A stretch of 64,000 nt of DNA from Coenobita brevimanus (GCA_032717465.1 CM064732.1:23963567-24027566); one strand, 5' to 3'; shown: positions 35,870 to 50,116, counted from the stretch's first letter. Notes: generated from the sequence alone by a model not told the origin. Program-made: numbers and translations.

Positions 35870-37146
35870 TTTATGATCTTTTTGCGGAATTATAATTATG
35901 CATAACGCAAGTGTTATACTTGGAGTGTTACATGCATAGCATACTGAAAGACAAGACTAAAACGAGGGTGCGTTCCCGTGAAAAGGAGTGTTTCGGGATG
36001 TTCTTTAATCGTAAGCGAGCTGTTGCTAACCCAAACGGCGTACTTTTGGGTGACCAGGATGCGGTTTTCAGGCCGTAACTCTTGAACCGTAACCTGAATG
36101 CTTTTCTGAATATAAGAAACACCTACACTTGACAAGCATCGCTTTGGTGTATAGTACACTTGCGTACGCCTTTTTATTTTGAAGTTATGATTGATGAAGA
36201 AGAAAGAAAGAATGAACAAAACCGGTATTTCTGCTGTTCGATCGTGTAGCAAGACTTCGCTACCAGTTTTGCACTTGAATAGCGAAGGTCTTTTAGTTCA
36301 TATGCCTAGAACTTGGATTTGCGACCGTTTTTGTGCGAATGCTCCTATACCCTATATACAGGACGCCATTTTGAACCTGCGCCATTCGTATTTACGGAGT
36401 GGCTACCGCACTCTGTGATTACGCCTATATTCATATAAACAGTTAATTTTGCTTAGCTTTACTGACACAGTGTTTACAGTTTTATATAATCATGTAATAC
36501 AGGCTTTAGCAAACTAAAAATCATATTTAATCTCAACTCTGTACCATATGATGATAAATGGTGAAAGGCCCCATACTTGTATGAATCAGCTCTTTTGGAA
36601 ATATTGAAGAATACACAGAAAGCTGTATATTTGGCTGATTGCCAAGCTAGAAGGCTCTCATGTCTTGAGAAGTAAGCTGAGAGACCCCAGATTTGGAGGC
36701 TATGACATTAGGGGATAATACAGGAAATTACATACTTTCAAGCCATTGGCTTAAGAGCTCCATGTATGGGGTTTGAGGAATTGTTGGATTAAGAGGGAAG
36801 TGAATTGTTTAATAACGTAGTATACTGTGTGTTTTCCACACTTATTTTTCTACAGCCTCATTATTAAATTTTACTCAAGTAATTGTGTGTTATTAACTTT
36901 CATATACTCCATTTCAAGTGATTTCCAGATTGCTTGGGAAGTGTCAGGTATAATTCGTCCTAGTGCTTGTGCTAATATTGCAGTGAGGGACTTCATATCC
37001 TTCTATGATCTCCCAGTAGCGAGAAATCTACGTGCAGAAATCAGCCATTCATGAGCAGATTTCCTTATGCAGGTATCTTCTTTCTTGACGAGAGGCTCAA
37101 TGACCGACAGCAACTTCTAGTAAGTTTCCTAGTCCATACGCAGATA
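35870..37146. other. Unannotated stretch
   Basis: 1.3 kb, AT-rich. Short open frames (for example 36827-37054) show no recognisable domain. No supported gene. Confidence 0.4.
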
Positions 37147-37698
37147 ACACTGTACGGTTCGTCTTCGTTCGGCTTTCGAACGTAAATTATTTTTTCGTAG
37201 AAATCAATGGGGCTGTTCACATATATGTTTCGTTTATCATTCGTCTTTCGTACGGCTTTCATTCGTAGGTATCGGTTAGGTTTGGAAGAAACCTCTGACG
37301 AACGAAACGTATACGTACGGAAACTTTCCTCACCCCAGCCGTAAAGTGTGAACATTGTTACCTATCGGTCACGTTGCGTGTCCAGACGAGAGAGGACTAG
37401 TCTGTCGCTGGTTTTGGCCATGAACAGTAGTAAGCTAAAAGCAGTCATGAATGGCGAAAAGTTAACAGAACTTGTCAGAGGCTACGAGAAACAATATGAC
37501 ATCAGTAACAGAAAATACGCTGATAATCATGGGAAAGAGAAGATGTGGAAGTCCACTGGCGAGCAATTAAGAAAATCAGGTAAGATTTTTAACAGTTGCA
37601 CGGAGACTGACCGCATCCTAGACGTATGGTGTGAAGACAGTGACATTTTGCTGGAACGCAAACGAACCTTACCCGTACGAAAACGAACCGTATAGTGT
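37147..37698 (+). mobile_element. TIR element carrying a MADF-like exon
   Basis: The left end starts ACACTGTACGGTTCGTCTTC and the right end finishes GAAAACGAACCGTATAGTGT, matching inverted ends ACACT-TACGGTTCGT. TTCGTTCG/TTCGTACG words crowd both sub-ends. A second right-end-like sequence, CCGTAAAGTGT, lies at 37339-37349, so a 203-bp unit (37147-37349) could be a MITE by itself. No convincing target duplication is visible, so superfamily is unassigned. Confidence 0.68.
37420..37579 (+). CDS. Partial gene: MADF-like first exon inside the TIR element
   Basis: ATG at 37420, preceded by GCC, opens a frame with EKLTELVRGYEKQYDISNRK and then KEKMWKSTGEQLRKSG. Spacing of KLxELV-x5-LYD-x7-Y and a W about 15 residues later matches the first half of a MADF (Myb/SANT-like) DNA-binding domain. 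Within 12 codons after the Trp comes CAG|GTAAGA, a good splice donor at 37580, so the domain would be finished in another exon not seen nearby. Exon length 160 nt, donor phase 1. MADF/Myb-like proteins occur as host transcription factors and as accessory proteins of Harbinger-type transposons; which applies here is open. Confidence 0.6.
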
Positions 37699-38015
37699 GA
37701 ATCGGTTCTAACTGAACCAATCACCACCCTCCAAACTGAGTTTCTATAACAATCTAGAGTGGGACAAGTTCTCTTTTAAACAACCATTTCATGCATTTCT
37801 TACTACGTTTCCTTTTTACTTTTTCATGCTGGTGTTTATTCTTGCAAGGCTTAGTAACATAGTCTGCATGTCGTGAGGAGAAAGAAGTGTCACTATGGCG
37901 CTGTCTATTTGGAAACTGAGGCTCGAACTAAAGGGAGAACTGAATAGTGTATGGGTAAACGCAGCGGTCTTCAGGTCCATCATTTCAGTCGTACTGTCAC
38001 TTAGAACTGCGTGTG
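37699..38015. other. Unannotated
   Basis: No supported feature. Confidence 0.4.
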
Positions 38016-38019
38016 TAGG

Positions 38020-38900
38020 AGGGGCTTAAGGGAGGGTGAGAGTGAGGCAGGGGTGAGAATCGAGGCAGAGTGAAAATGGAGCAGGGTGAATGTGAGGCAT
38101 GGTGATTGTAAAGTCAGGTTTGCTTGAGGTAAAGTGTGGCTGAGGAGGAAGACAGATAAAAAAGGATAAGATGAGATGAATGAGACAGGGTGAGACTGAG
38201 GCAAAGTTAGACCAAGGAAGGGTAAGTGTGAGATAGGGTGAGAAAGGCTTAGCGACAGTGAGGCGAGAAGAGAATGCGGCAGGGTGAGAGTGGGTAGGCT
38301 GAGAATGAAGTAGGGGTAGGGTGAAGCAGAGTGAAAAGGGATGAATATGAATGAGACTGGCTGAGAACGGGGAATAATAATTGACCACATGCGAGTTTCG
38401 CGCTACAAGGAAATTGAAAATATCGACGTTGAGAGTTTCTTTTTGCTAGTATTAATTGCATTTAAAATAGATAAATATCATGTGAGGACAGCCTTGGCAT
38501 ATTATCGAGTACATCAATAATACGCTTCGATCTACCCATAAATAAGGTACATAATAAGCAAATTCTAAAACTCGGCAAAGATGGACGCTCTTCTGTACTG
38601 TTTCTTTCTTGTTTAAGGAAAATCGAATAATAAAACTGTTCAGCAAGAATTTGGTCCAATGAAAAAGAGATTTTCAGACGATATTTTTCTATTTTAAAAG
38701 CGATTGGTGTTAATACTATGAATTTCGTGTCGATATTTCTTACTTCCATATATCCCAAAAGTCTCAAATGGTCAATTATGAAACAGAGAGAAGTTAATAC
38801 AAAAATGAGAGGTACCATGAAACAGGATGAGGCAAACTGAGGTAGGGAAAGACTAGGGTGAGGCAGGAGGGATGATGTGAAAGAGGGTGAAGCTGACTAG
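38020..38900 (+). repeat. Degenerate GGGTGAG-AGTGAGGCA minisatellite, split by AT-rich DNA
   Basis: Imperfect ~20-30-bp units GGGTGAGAGTGAGGCA at 38030-38370 and again at 38815-38895. 38380-38810 between them is AT-rich and unannotated. It may be an insertion, but I cannot define its ends. Confidence 0.65.
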
Positions 38901-38964
38901 TGACCTCCGAGGCAAGGTAACTTGTATGGAAATTTATTGATGGTATACGGAAGCAAACAGGCTG

Positions 38965-38965
<1 letters not shown>

Positions 38966-39051
<86 letters not shown>
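38966..39051 (+). repeat. (GA)n, 86 bp
   Basis: Uninterrupted GA run. Confidence 0.97.
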
Positions 39052-39053
<2 letters not shown>

Positions 39054-39097
39054 GCGGGTGTAAACAATAACTTTGTTGCTCGGTTAGTTACTTTTAC

Positions 39098-39885
39098 CTC
39101 TCCCGCACGGAGTCCACGAAGTATTATTTTGGGTCGAGTTTATTTGATTGTTTCTTTGTTTGTTAGAATCATTACGGAAAAAAAAAGGCTGAATGAAAAT
39201 ACGTGAAACTTTCAGGACATGTAGGGAATGTTCCCCAAAGAAAGTGATTAAATTTTGAAGGAAATCGAGTGACCCTGAAAGGTCAAAATTGAGGTTACGG
39301 ATTTTCGGAGGGCTGTAACTTGAAAACTGTTGAAGACAGAGATACTTACTATTAGGAACCTACAGGAATTCATAGTATGGGCTTTTATTTTGCACCAAGA
39401 CCTTGGACCTTGAATGACCTTGATAGATCAAACTCAAGGTCACGGATATTCGGGAAGCTATAACTCTAAACTGGTTGAAGATAGAGAGGTATTTACAATT
39501 ATCAGCATACTAGGGAGTCCAGTATGGGTTTTTAATTGGTACCTTGACCTTTGACCGTGACCTTGATAGATTGAACTCAGGGTCACGCATATTCGGAGGG
39601 CTGGAACTCGAAAATCGTTGAAGATAGAGATTTTTGCTATTACCAAGATATAGAAAGTCTCATATGGGCTTTCATTTGGCAGCATGACCTTTAATCTTGA
39701 GGGACCTTGAAAAGTCAAGCGCAAGATCACAGATTTTCAGAGGGCGTAACTTGAAAACATTTGCACCATTACCTTAGACTTTAACTGTGCACTGACGCTA
39801 AATGACAGAAACGAGTCGGTATTTACCAGCAATAAAATAACTGCTGTCGGGCGAGGTTTGTTGTGCCTGGCACCACTTGTTTAGA
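39098..39885 (+). mobile_element. GACCTTTGACC-block TIR element, copy 1
   Basis: Left part CTCTCCCGCACGGAGTCC, GTTTGTTAGAATCATTACGG, AAGGCTGAATGAAAAT. The middle has four ~150-bp blocks, each with GGGCT-TAACT-GAAA, GGTTGAAGATAGAGA, TATGGGCTTTCATTTGGCA and GACCTTTGACC. The right end is AACTGCTGTCGGGCGAGGTT then GTTGTGCCTGGCACCACTTG. It shares all parts with copies 2 and 3. No protein coding. Confidence 0.82.
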
Positions 39886-40230
39886 TATAGATATGCATGA
39901 GAGTTTGCTCGTAGACTATAAGCTTAAGCAAAAGTAAATACCTCCGTGACTGGGAGTTACGAAGGATACAGTTGGTTAAGTCCTATGGGCGATTCGGTGC
40001 CATCCCCACACTGTCTACCAGCATTCCTGATACCCACATACAACTATGTGTGCTTTTTTATCCAGATCGGTGTAGGCATTTATGACGTAAAGTCAACCCA
40101 TTTGATGTTTGATGGATGTACACCAAAACTGAATTTCTTTTTCCATGATTCACACACATTGTATGTGTTAATTTTAATACAGATCTTATAAGATATTCAT
40201 GAGATATTTTGTTAGTATAACATAAATATA
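39886..40230. other. Unannotated
   Basis: No supported gene. It lies between a repeat and a CATA microsatellite. Confidence 0.4.
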
Positions 40231-40262
40231 TACATACATACATACATACATACATACATACG
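40231..40262 (+). repeat. (CATA)n microsatellite
   Basis: Eight perfect ACAT units. Confidence 0.95.
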
Positions 40263-40540
40263 TAAGTTCATACATTCATGCATACACAAATACAAACATT
40301 GAAACCAACTATCACAACACCAAAGCCTTCGGTGTTGCTGAAGTTTATGGTATACATTAATTTCAATCATTTCCTTTAAATGTATGGTTTACATGGCCAA
40401 ATTGTTTACACTGTTAACATTTTCCCCAAATATATCATATACGAGTATATTGGGATTTTAGTCTCTGCCAATTTTATGCAGCTATTCTACTCAAAATGCT
40501 ACGCCTGCTACCATCTATCTTTTTTTTTTCTTTTTTTCAG

Positions 40541-40606
40541 AAAACCTCAACCAGAGCCGCAGATACAACTGAATCGCAACCACAACCACGATACATTACA
40601 GAGGAG
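40541..40606 (+). CDS. Partial gene: candidate 66-nt internal host exon
   Basis: Preceded by a strong polypyrimidine tract ending TTTCTTTTTTTCAG at 40540 and followed by GAGGAG|GTAAGTG at 40607, so both splice signals are close to consensus. The 66 nt form 22 whole codons (phase 0-0) with frame KTSTRAADTTE then SQPQPRYITEE, no stop. Another frame is also open. It is not in a repeat that I can recognise. No domain and no neighbouring exon seen, so the gene is unidentified. Confidence 0.42.
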
Positions 40607-40804
40607 GTAAGTGTATACTTTACAGTGGTTAACGTACTCGTATAGCACATTTATTTTAACCTGACAAAACAATAACCATACAACATCTGCAATGCAGAGT
40701 GTTATTAGGTGAACCGTGAGGGGGCACAAACGCAAACGTTTAGAGCACATAATATCCATCTTAACTATTTTCACCATCAGTATGTTCAATAACTAAAATT
40801 TCTT
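40607..40804. other. Possible intron sequence
   Basis: Unannotated. Follows the candidate exon. Confidence 0.35.
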
Positions 40805-40975
40805 GGGGGTTAGGTTAATTTAGATGAACGCTAAGTTAAGTGTTCATCTTAATTTACCTAACCTAACCTTACCTAACCTAACTAACCTAGCCTAAACTTA
40901 ACTTAACCTAGATTATCCCAGCCTAACCTAACAGCAGCCTAAGTTAACCTAACCCTAGTTAACCCATTATATTTT
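40805..40975 (+). repeat. Degenerate CCTAA (TTAGG-type) repeat
   Basis: Imperfect runs such as ACCTAACCTAACCTTACC, CTAACTAACCTAGCC and TAACCTAACCC, with a short inverted part (GGTTAATTTAGATGAACG) on the left. Confidence 0.8.
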
Positions 40976-41194
40976 TTGCTAATTTCACGAATTCCCGTGG
41001 GATTTCATGAAATCACTGGTTATACAAATTCCATGTAACATATATAAAATTAGAGACGTCACCCTCTACAAGAGTTCACACAAGACTGCAATGTATCGTT
41101 GACCAAAAAGGCAAAATGCTATCAATATAACTCATACATGGAAAGCCATCGTGAACTTTTCATAAGATACAGTAAGTGCTCTTTTTGTTTTGAC

Positions 41195-41195
<1 letters not shown>

Positions 41196-41276
<81 letters not shown>
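41196..41276 (+). repeat. (AC)n, about 80 bp
   Basis: Uninterrupted CA run. Confidence 0.97.
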
Positions 41277-41279
<3 letters not shown>

Positions 41280-41471
41280 GTTCAGAAATTTACACATCAC
41301 GACACAGCAGGACAGAGACACGCTTACACACATATGCGCAGAATCACAGAGCTCACCCATGCACGTAGTCTCATGTAACGAAATACATGACAAACAAATT
41401 TCGAAATTCGCTGAGACTCAGTGACGTTTATTAAGCTTAAGGTATTCATAGGGATGCGGAAGGGAAGGTAG

Positions 41472-41475
<4 letters not shown>

Positions 41476-41530
<55 letters not shown>
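41476..41530 (+). repeat. (GA)n, about 54 bp
   Basis: Uninterrupted GA run. Confidence 0.97.
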
Positions 41531-41532
<2 letters not shown>

Positions 41533-41550
41533 CATGCATATCAGACTGAG

Positions 41551-42292
41551 GACAAGTGTCCGACAGCAGTTATTTTATTGTTATTGAATACTGTTTCATT
41601 TCTGTCATTTAGCGTCAGTGCACAATAAAAGTCTAAGGTAATGGCGCAAATGTTTTTCAATTTAGGCTATCTGAAAATCTGTGATCTTGCGTTTGACCTT
41701 TCAAAGTCACTCAAGGTCAGGGGTCATGCCGCGAAATGAAAGCCCGTATATTGATGATAGTGAATATAGCTCCAACGAGTTTCGAATTATAGTCCCCTGA
41801 ATATGCCTGACCATAAGTTTGACCTTTCAAGGTCACTTACGGTAAAAGGTCAAGGTACCAATTATAAACCCATACGGGATTTCCTGTACGTTGATAATAG
41901 TAAATATCTCTCTATCTTTAGCCATTATCGAGTTATAGCCCCCTGAATATCCGTGATCTTGAGTTTGACCTTTTAAGCTCATTCAAGGTCAAAGGTCTTG
42001 GTTCCAAATGAAAATCCATATCACGAGTTCCTGTATGATACAATAGTAAATACCTCTATCTTCAACCGTTTTCAAGTTATAGCCCTCTGAAAATCCGTGA
42101 CTTTGATCTTGACCTTTCAGGGTCACACCATTACATCCAAAACGTAATAACTTTCTTTTGGGAATAGTGCCCACATATCCTGATAGTTTCATGTAATTTC
42201 ATTCAGCCGTTTTTCCGTAATGTTGCTAACAAACAAACAAACAAACAAAGAAAACCAAAAACAATACCGTCCGGGCGAGGGAAAAACCGGGC
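41551..42292 (-). mobile_element. GACCTTTGACC-block TIR element, copy 2 (reverse)
   Basis: The same element inverted. On the plus strand it starts AGTGTCCGACAGCAGTTATT, has AGGTCAAAGGTC blocks and GTTTCGAATTATAG-type words, then CATTCAGCCGTTTTTCCGTA, (AAAC)n and ATACCGTCCGGGCGAGG. The CAAACAAACAAA stretch at 42231-42248 corresponds to the TTTGTTTGTT run in the other copies. Confidence 0.82.
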
Positions 42293-42308
42293 AGAGTTAG
42301 CCAAGGAA

Positions 42309-42312
<4 letters not shown>

Positions 42313-42351
<39 letters not shown>
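42313..42351 (+). repeat. (GT)n, 39 bp
   Basis: Uninterrupted GT run. Confidence 0.96.
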
Positions 42352-42353
<2 letters not shown>

Positions 42354-42475
42354 CATCTTTTTCTTTCTCCAGTTTTCCTGCAAAATTTCCTCACTTGTTG
42401 CAACCCTTTTTCTGCCGACCTTTGAATTTTCTGGTTGAGGATTTAGCTAGATGGAACAACAGCAAAAACAATATC

Positions 42476-42570
42476 AACGACGACGACGACGACAACAACA
42501 ACAACAACAACAAGGACGACGACGACAACAACAACAACAGAAGCAGCAGCAGCAACAATAACAAGAAGAG
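42476..42570 (+). repeat. (GAC)n/(AAC)n/(AGC)n trinucleotide array
   Basis: Alternating ACG, ACA, AGC triplets over about 90 bp. Confidence 0.92.
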
Positions 42571-42689
42571 ATTTACCGATACTCTTTGCAGAGGTGGTAG
42601 CCGCAGTGTTGGAAGAGTAAGATATTGCAAGCTGAGTCTCAGTTTTCCAGGCCAGAGGGATTTACCAATGTAGGAAGAAAGTGAATCTC

Positions 42690-43625
42690 TCCCCGCTAGC
42701 ACCCTTCCCTTCCCACCTCTTGACTTCCCTCATATCCTCTTCCCTTTCTTACTTTCCTATCCATCCCATTCATTCCTCATTCCTTTCTCATTTCTTCTCC
42801 TACTTTCTCTTTCCCTTTTTTCTCATCTCTCCCCTTTACTTTACCACCCTTCCTATCCCTTTATTCTTTTTCCTATTCTCTTCCTTCCTCAACTTTTCCA
42901 TTCCTTTTGTTTCATTCCCTTTCTCCTTCCCATCTCTCCTCCCTTCATCCAATTTCTTTCATTCACGCCCCTTCTTTTTCTTCCGTTCCCTTCTCTCACT
43001 CTCATCCTTCCTCGTTCCTTCCCTCCTCATATTGGCTTTTGCCTCCTAATATCTTTTAATTTCATATCCTTTTCTTTTCCTACCCCTTCTCCCTCCTTCC
43101 CATATCTCTTCACCCCATTCCTTTCAAACCATCCCCACGTTTCCTCTTCCTTCTTTCGTCTCTTCTTCCCTTCATTTCCTGTCTTCTTTTTCTTTGTTTG
43201 CTCCATACTTTTTCCCTTCCTTCCCCCTTTCTTCCCTAATCCATACCCTGCAGCTTCCTGTCCATTTTCTTCTGTTTTCTCTTCACTCTTTTCCCTCGCA
43301 TTCCGTCTCTTCCTATCACATTCCCTCCCGTCTCACTCATTTTTTCCCCTCCATTTGTCTTCCCCTCCCTTCTGTTTTTTTTTCTTTCTCCAGCCCTTCC
43401 CTTTAATTTCTTTCCCTTTTTGTTTGTGTTGTCCTTTCCCTTCCTTTTCATTCCCTTCCCATCCATTCCTCTCCTTTCACTTTTTTCCGCATTTTCCCCT
43501 CCGTTCCCTTCTTTTTCTTTCCTTGCCTTTCCTTATCTTATTTGCCGTCTCTTTCATCTACCCTTACCAACTCTTCCCTACCTACCCTTGCAATACCCAC
43601 CCCTCGCCTCCCCTCTCTACAGAGT
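42690..43625 (+). repeat. ~930-bp pyrimidine-rich tract
   Basis: The plus strand is nearly all C and T. Long open frames here are artefacts of composition. Confidence 0.87.
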
Positions 43626-44019
43626 TGGATAACATTACCTGCCTGTAGCAGGAATAATAATAAAAAAGACTCAAAGTAAGTTAAAAGACGTTCATTGTAC
43701 GGAAGTGGTTGGCGTTTTTTTCATCTTAATGTTGACTCTCGCATAAAATTGGCTTTCTTGGAAATGTTGAAGTCAGCAACAGATGATTGTGTCCACCTGA
43801 GGGAAATCACGGCAAACAGCATCTGATGCTGTAGAATTACTTCATGAAGTCAAACACCCTGGAAGATGCAGGGTTGAGGACCGTCTTTCTTTGCACTACC
43901 GACGCTTGGAAGCTGTTTCATGCAGGCCAGTGCATCACGATTGTATTTACTCGAGAAAGCCACTCGATGTTAAAAGGTTGAAGATGATCTATTAACACAA
44001 CACTGCTATGAAATTATTA
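43626..44019. other. Unannotated
   Basis: No supported gene. TTGAAGATG/AAGTCA words resemble the repeat block found near 44800-45400. Confidence 0.4.
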
Positions 44020-44800
44020 CATCGCCCGGACGGAATCCGGCTAAGTATTGTGACTGGTTGAGTTTGTTTGTTTGCTTGTTAGCAACATCACGGAAAAACT
44101 GCTGAATGAAATCAAAAGAAACTTTGAGAATATGTGGGCATTGGTCCCAGAAGAAGGTGATTAAATTTTGGAGGAAATCGAGTGACCTAGAGAGGTCAAA
44201 ATCAAGGTCGCGGTTTTCAGAGGGCTATAACTTGAAACCGGTTGAAGATGGAGATATTTACTATTAGTAGCATACAGGAACTTGTAATATGGGCTTTCAT
44301 TTGGCACCAAGACCTTTGACCTTGAGTGAACGAGAAATGTCAAACTCAAGGTCACGGATATTCAGGGGCCTATAACTTGAAACTGGTTGAAGATGAGAGA
44401 TTTACTGTTATCAACAAATAGGAAGTCCTATATGGGTTTTTAATTTGTACCATGACCTTTGACCATAAGTGACCTTGAAAAGTCAAACTCAACATTACAG
44501 ATATTCAGGGGGTTATAACTCGAAACTCATTGAAGATAGAGATACTTACTGTTATCAGTATATAGCAAGTCTCATATGGGCTTTCACTTGGCAGCATGAC
44601 CTTTGACTCTGAGTGACCCGAAAGATCAAAATGCAAGGTCATGGATTTTCAGAGGACGTAACTTGAAAACATTTGCTCCATTACCTTGGATTCTATTTGT
44701 GTGCTGACACTAACTGGCAGCACCGAGTCAGTATTTTACAGTTGTAAAATAACTGCCGTCGGGCGAGATTTGTTGTGCCTGTAACTACTTGTTTTATTAA
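44020..44800 (+). mobile_element. GACCTTTGACC-block TIR element, copy 3
   Basis: The left end ATCGCCCGGACGG and the right end CCGTCGGGCGAG are near-perfect inverted repeats, clearest in this copy. Internal (GTTT)n, GTTAGCAACATCACGGAAAA, four ~150-bp blocks with GACCTTTGAC and TATGGGCTTTCA, then AATAACTGCCGTCGG. Same orientation as copy 1. Confidence 0.85.
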
Positions 44801-45751
44801 ATATAACACTAGACTGTTTTCTTCACCACTAAAAGCCATGGCAGTCAGAGAATTGAAGGCACTCCTGATTAACACTTAAGCCACTGAAAATATTTGCATT
44901 CATTCTACCATTAGATGGCTTTGTTTACTCGAGAGGAATCCCATCAGAGTAATGGTTGAAGAATGTCTCGATTAGCACTTTTGATACTCTGAAGGATTGA
45001 GCTTATAATAGCATGAACAAGAAATCATATTCTCTATCTTCTTATTACCCTTTGACAACAGTTGACAATTTTGCTATTGTATTCTCTCTGGCACAAGAAG
45101 ATATTACGAAAGTTCTGCAGAGAGATATCTACTCAACCTCCATACAAGTCTTTGGCATTGCTGACAATATTTCTCATGTATTTCAGTTACCACGAGAGAG
45201 TTTTATTCTGGGATAGATGGATGCGTAACTTAAGGGGTGCACCTGCGTCGCAAGAGTAATAACAGAGATGTTACCACTTCACTACAATGACGTGTATATT
45301 TTTGCTTCTGAATAACTTCAAGACTTTTCTCCTCTTAGGACCTTAGCCTGTTGAAAGAGGAAGAAGGAATCGCCATTAACACATTCTGAGGAAGCTGGTT
45401 GTCAAATAGAGAAAGTGCTCTGCTGTCCGATAGGTTGCTAGGTAGATCTATAGCTCGGGCAAGGAGCAGTGTGATGTCGGGCAAGGAGCAGTGTGATGAT
45501 TGAAAGTCATTGTAACAAAGTTTACTGATCCTTTAAAAAAGAAAAAAAAAAAATCATTACCTCAGTCCTGAACGAAACACCGTGATGGTAGCAAGAATAA
45601 AACAATAAAGATGTCATCATAAATAAAGGCTCATTTTCCTTCTCTATTATTGTTTTGTTGATATTAACCTCAGGTCTGATGATTTACCAAGAATTTTTTC
45701 TCAGTAAATTTAGTCAACATTGAACGGTCTTAGGTCTGATCACATCATTGT

Positions 45752-45753
<2 letters not shown>
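44801..45753. other. Unannotated
   Basis: It includes a local duplication GGGCAAGGAGCAGTGTGATG at about 45458-45500 and an A-rich run at 45535-45554. No supported gene. Confidence 0.45.

Positions 45754-45806
<53 letters not shown>
45754..45806 (+). repeat. (GT)n, about 52 bp
   Basis: Uninterrupted GT run. Confidence 0.96.
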
Positions 45807-45807
<1 letters not shown>

Positions 45808-45869
45808 CTTACCTAATTATTCATATCTAATTTTACTGTATCTTTACAGGAATGAGTCAAGCTCGTACT

Positions 45870-48572
<2,703 letters not shown>

Positions 48573-48901
48573 ACACACGGTGGCTTAGTCGGTAGAGAGG
48601 TGACCTCCGGTCCTACCGGACCCAGCATCAAATCCCCGCTGGGGCTGGGAACAGTTTAAGGATTTGAATTTCATGTAAAGCAAACTTTACCGATCTACCA
48701 GAAGACCCGCCGACATGTCGAAAAAATACCCCCGCTAATACCAATACACCAATCCTGTGTGAGACAGCTCAAAAGGACGGTGGGTGCTAGCGCCGAAGTG
48801 GTGACATGTATAGGTTTATGATATAGGAGGACTACTGGGCCTTGGGAACAGGGCTGTGAAGCCTATGCCCAGAGTCGAGCACAAGAAAAAAAAAAAAAAA
48901 A
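48573..48901 (+). mobile_element. Full-length tRNA-derived SINE
   Basis: The head ACACGGTGGCTTAGTCGGTA contains a good RNA polymerase III box A (TGGCTTAGTCGG). About 40 bp on, AGCATCAAATCC is a degraded box B, which reads GGTTCGAATCC in the 54606 copy. The ~250-bp body has CCCGCCGACATGTCG, ACCCCCGCTAATACC, GGTGCTAGCGCCGAAGTGG and GGGCCTTGGGAACAGGG, followed by an A-rich tail. Three copies in this window define the family. Confidence 0.9.
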
Positions 48902-50041
48902 CGTGGGAAGGCAGTGTTACTGGACCTTCAAGGAAAATAAGCCAGGAACCCTGCCTTAGGGAGTCAATGTGCCCACGGGAGACTGACCCCACGCCATATA
49001 GTCAGAGACATACTTACAGTATGTTGCCTTTTCTGCATATTGATGTAAATACTTTTCTTTTTACTTTCATACAATTTAATTCAAACGTGGAAAGATTCTT
49101 CTGACCTGAGGGGTCGGATACTGCCTTCATTAAGTCATTCACCATGAGGGGCCTTTCCTAAGACAAATAATACTCTCTGTAGGTAACAAGAATAATCAAG
49201 ACGTCATGGTACTGAAAAGGTAAAACAGTGCCTACTTTTATTTATTTTTTTTACTTCCTGACGATGTCGTCCGTTTTGGAGGCATTCTTGCAGTCTCAAA
49301 ATAACTGCGTCTGCTATGGAAAGATCTAGTGAGGAAGTAAACGGAGAGGTCTAGCCCTTTTCCAAGAGATTTTATTTTTTATGAAATTATTGGTGGTTAT
49401 CCGCCTGCCTAGGACATTCAGTCTTGAGCGCAGTCTTCTCTGGAGGGTAAATATTTTGCAGACTAAGCTTTCGGTCCTTTTCATTTTACATGAAAAATTA
49501 GTGGAATATTAAACACGCCCATATAAAGAAAGAGTTAAAAGAATAAACGCTCTCAACATCTACCGTAGTGCTAGAACTGTAACAGCTTTCTTCATTGAAC
49601 TCTTTCAAAGCAATGACGTATTTTCTACTTATTCCTGCTACTTTCTGAGGCTTTTATTTAGTTTAGGAGAATCTTTCGGAACCTGTGGGTTCCGAAATAA
49701 CCTTTATTAACCCCTAAGCTGTAACATAACTTTTCCTTATTATGAATCACATTGTCTGACAAGAAAGTGGTACGTTACTGCGAAGGAGAGGTTAAGTCCT
49801 TTCTTTAATATAATGTCCCGCGTTTGTGCTAAAAGTTTTTTGTATATTCAATCGTTCTATGAGTTTTCTGCAGTGTGAGCGTAGGTTTTCTTTCCTTTTA
49901 CCACTGAATATCGTGTTTAGGTCTTAGGTTCGTTTATTAGCTTTTCCTTTTTTCTTTTTTTTCCGCTTCCTTTTGACTGAGTTCTTGGTAGGAGGAGGGA
50001 GGGCTGGAAGCACGGACGCAAACATTAGCTGGAAATACCTT

Positions 50042-50045
<4 letters not shown>
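48902..50045. other. Unannotated stretch
   Basis: AT-rich. Possible remnants of the ~100-bp repeat (GACGTCATGGTACTGAAAAGG near 49200). No gene. Confidence 0.42.

Positions 50046-50116
<71 letters not shown>

Noticed and set aside
35914..36418. Overlapping 75-112-codon frames on both strands
   Set aside because: No domain or conserved motif recognisable; both strands equally open.
48573..48650. A possible functional tRNA gene
   Set aside because: Box A is good but box B is degraded, the stems do not pair well, and the sequence continues as a dispersed SINE with a poly-A tail.
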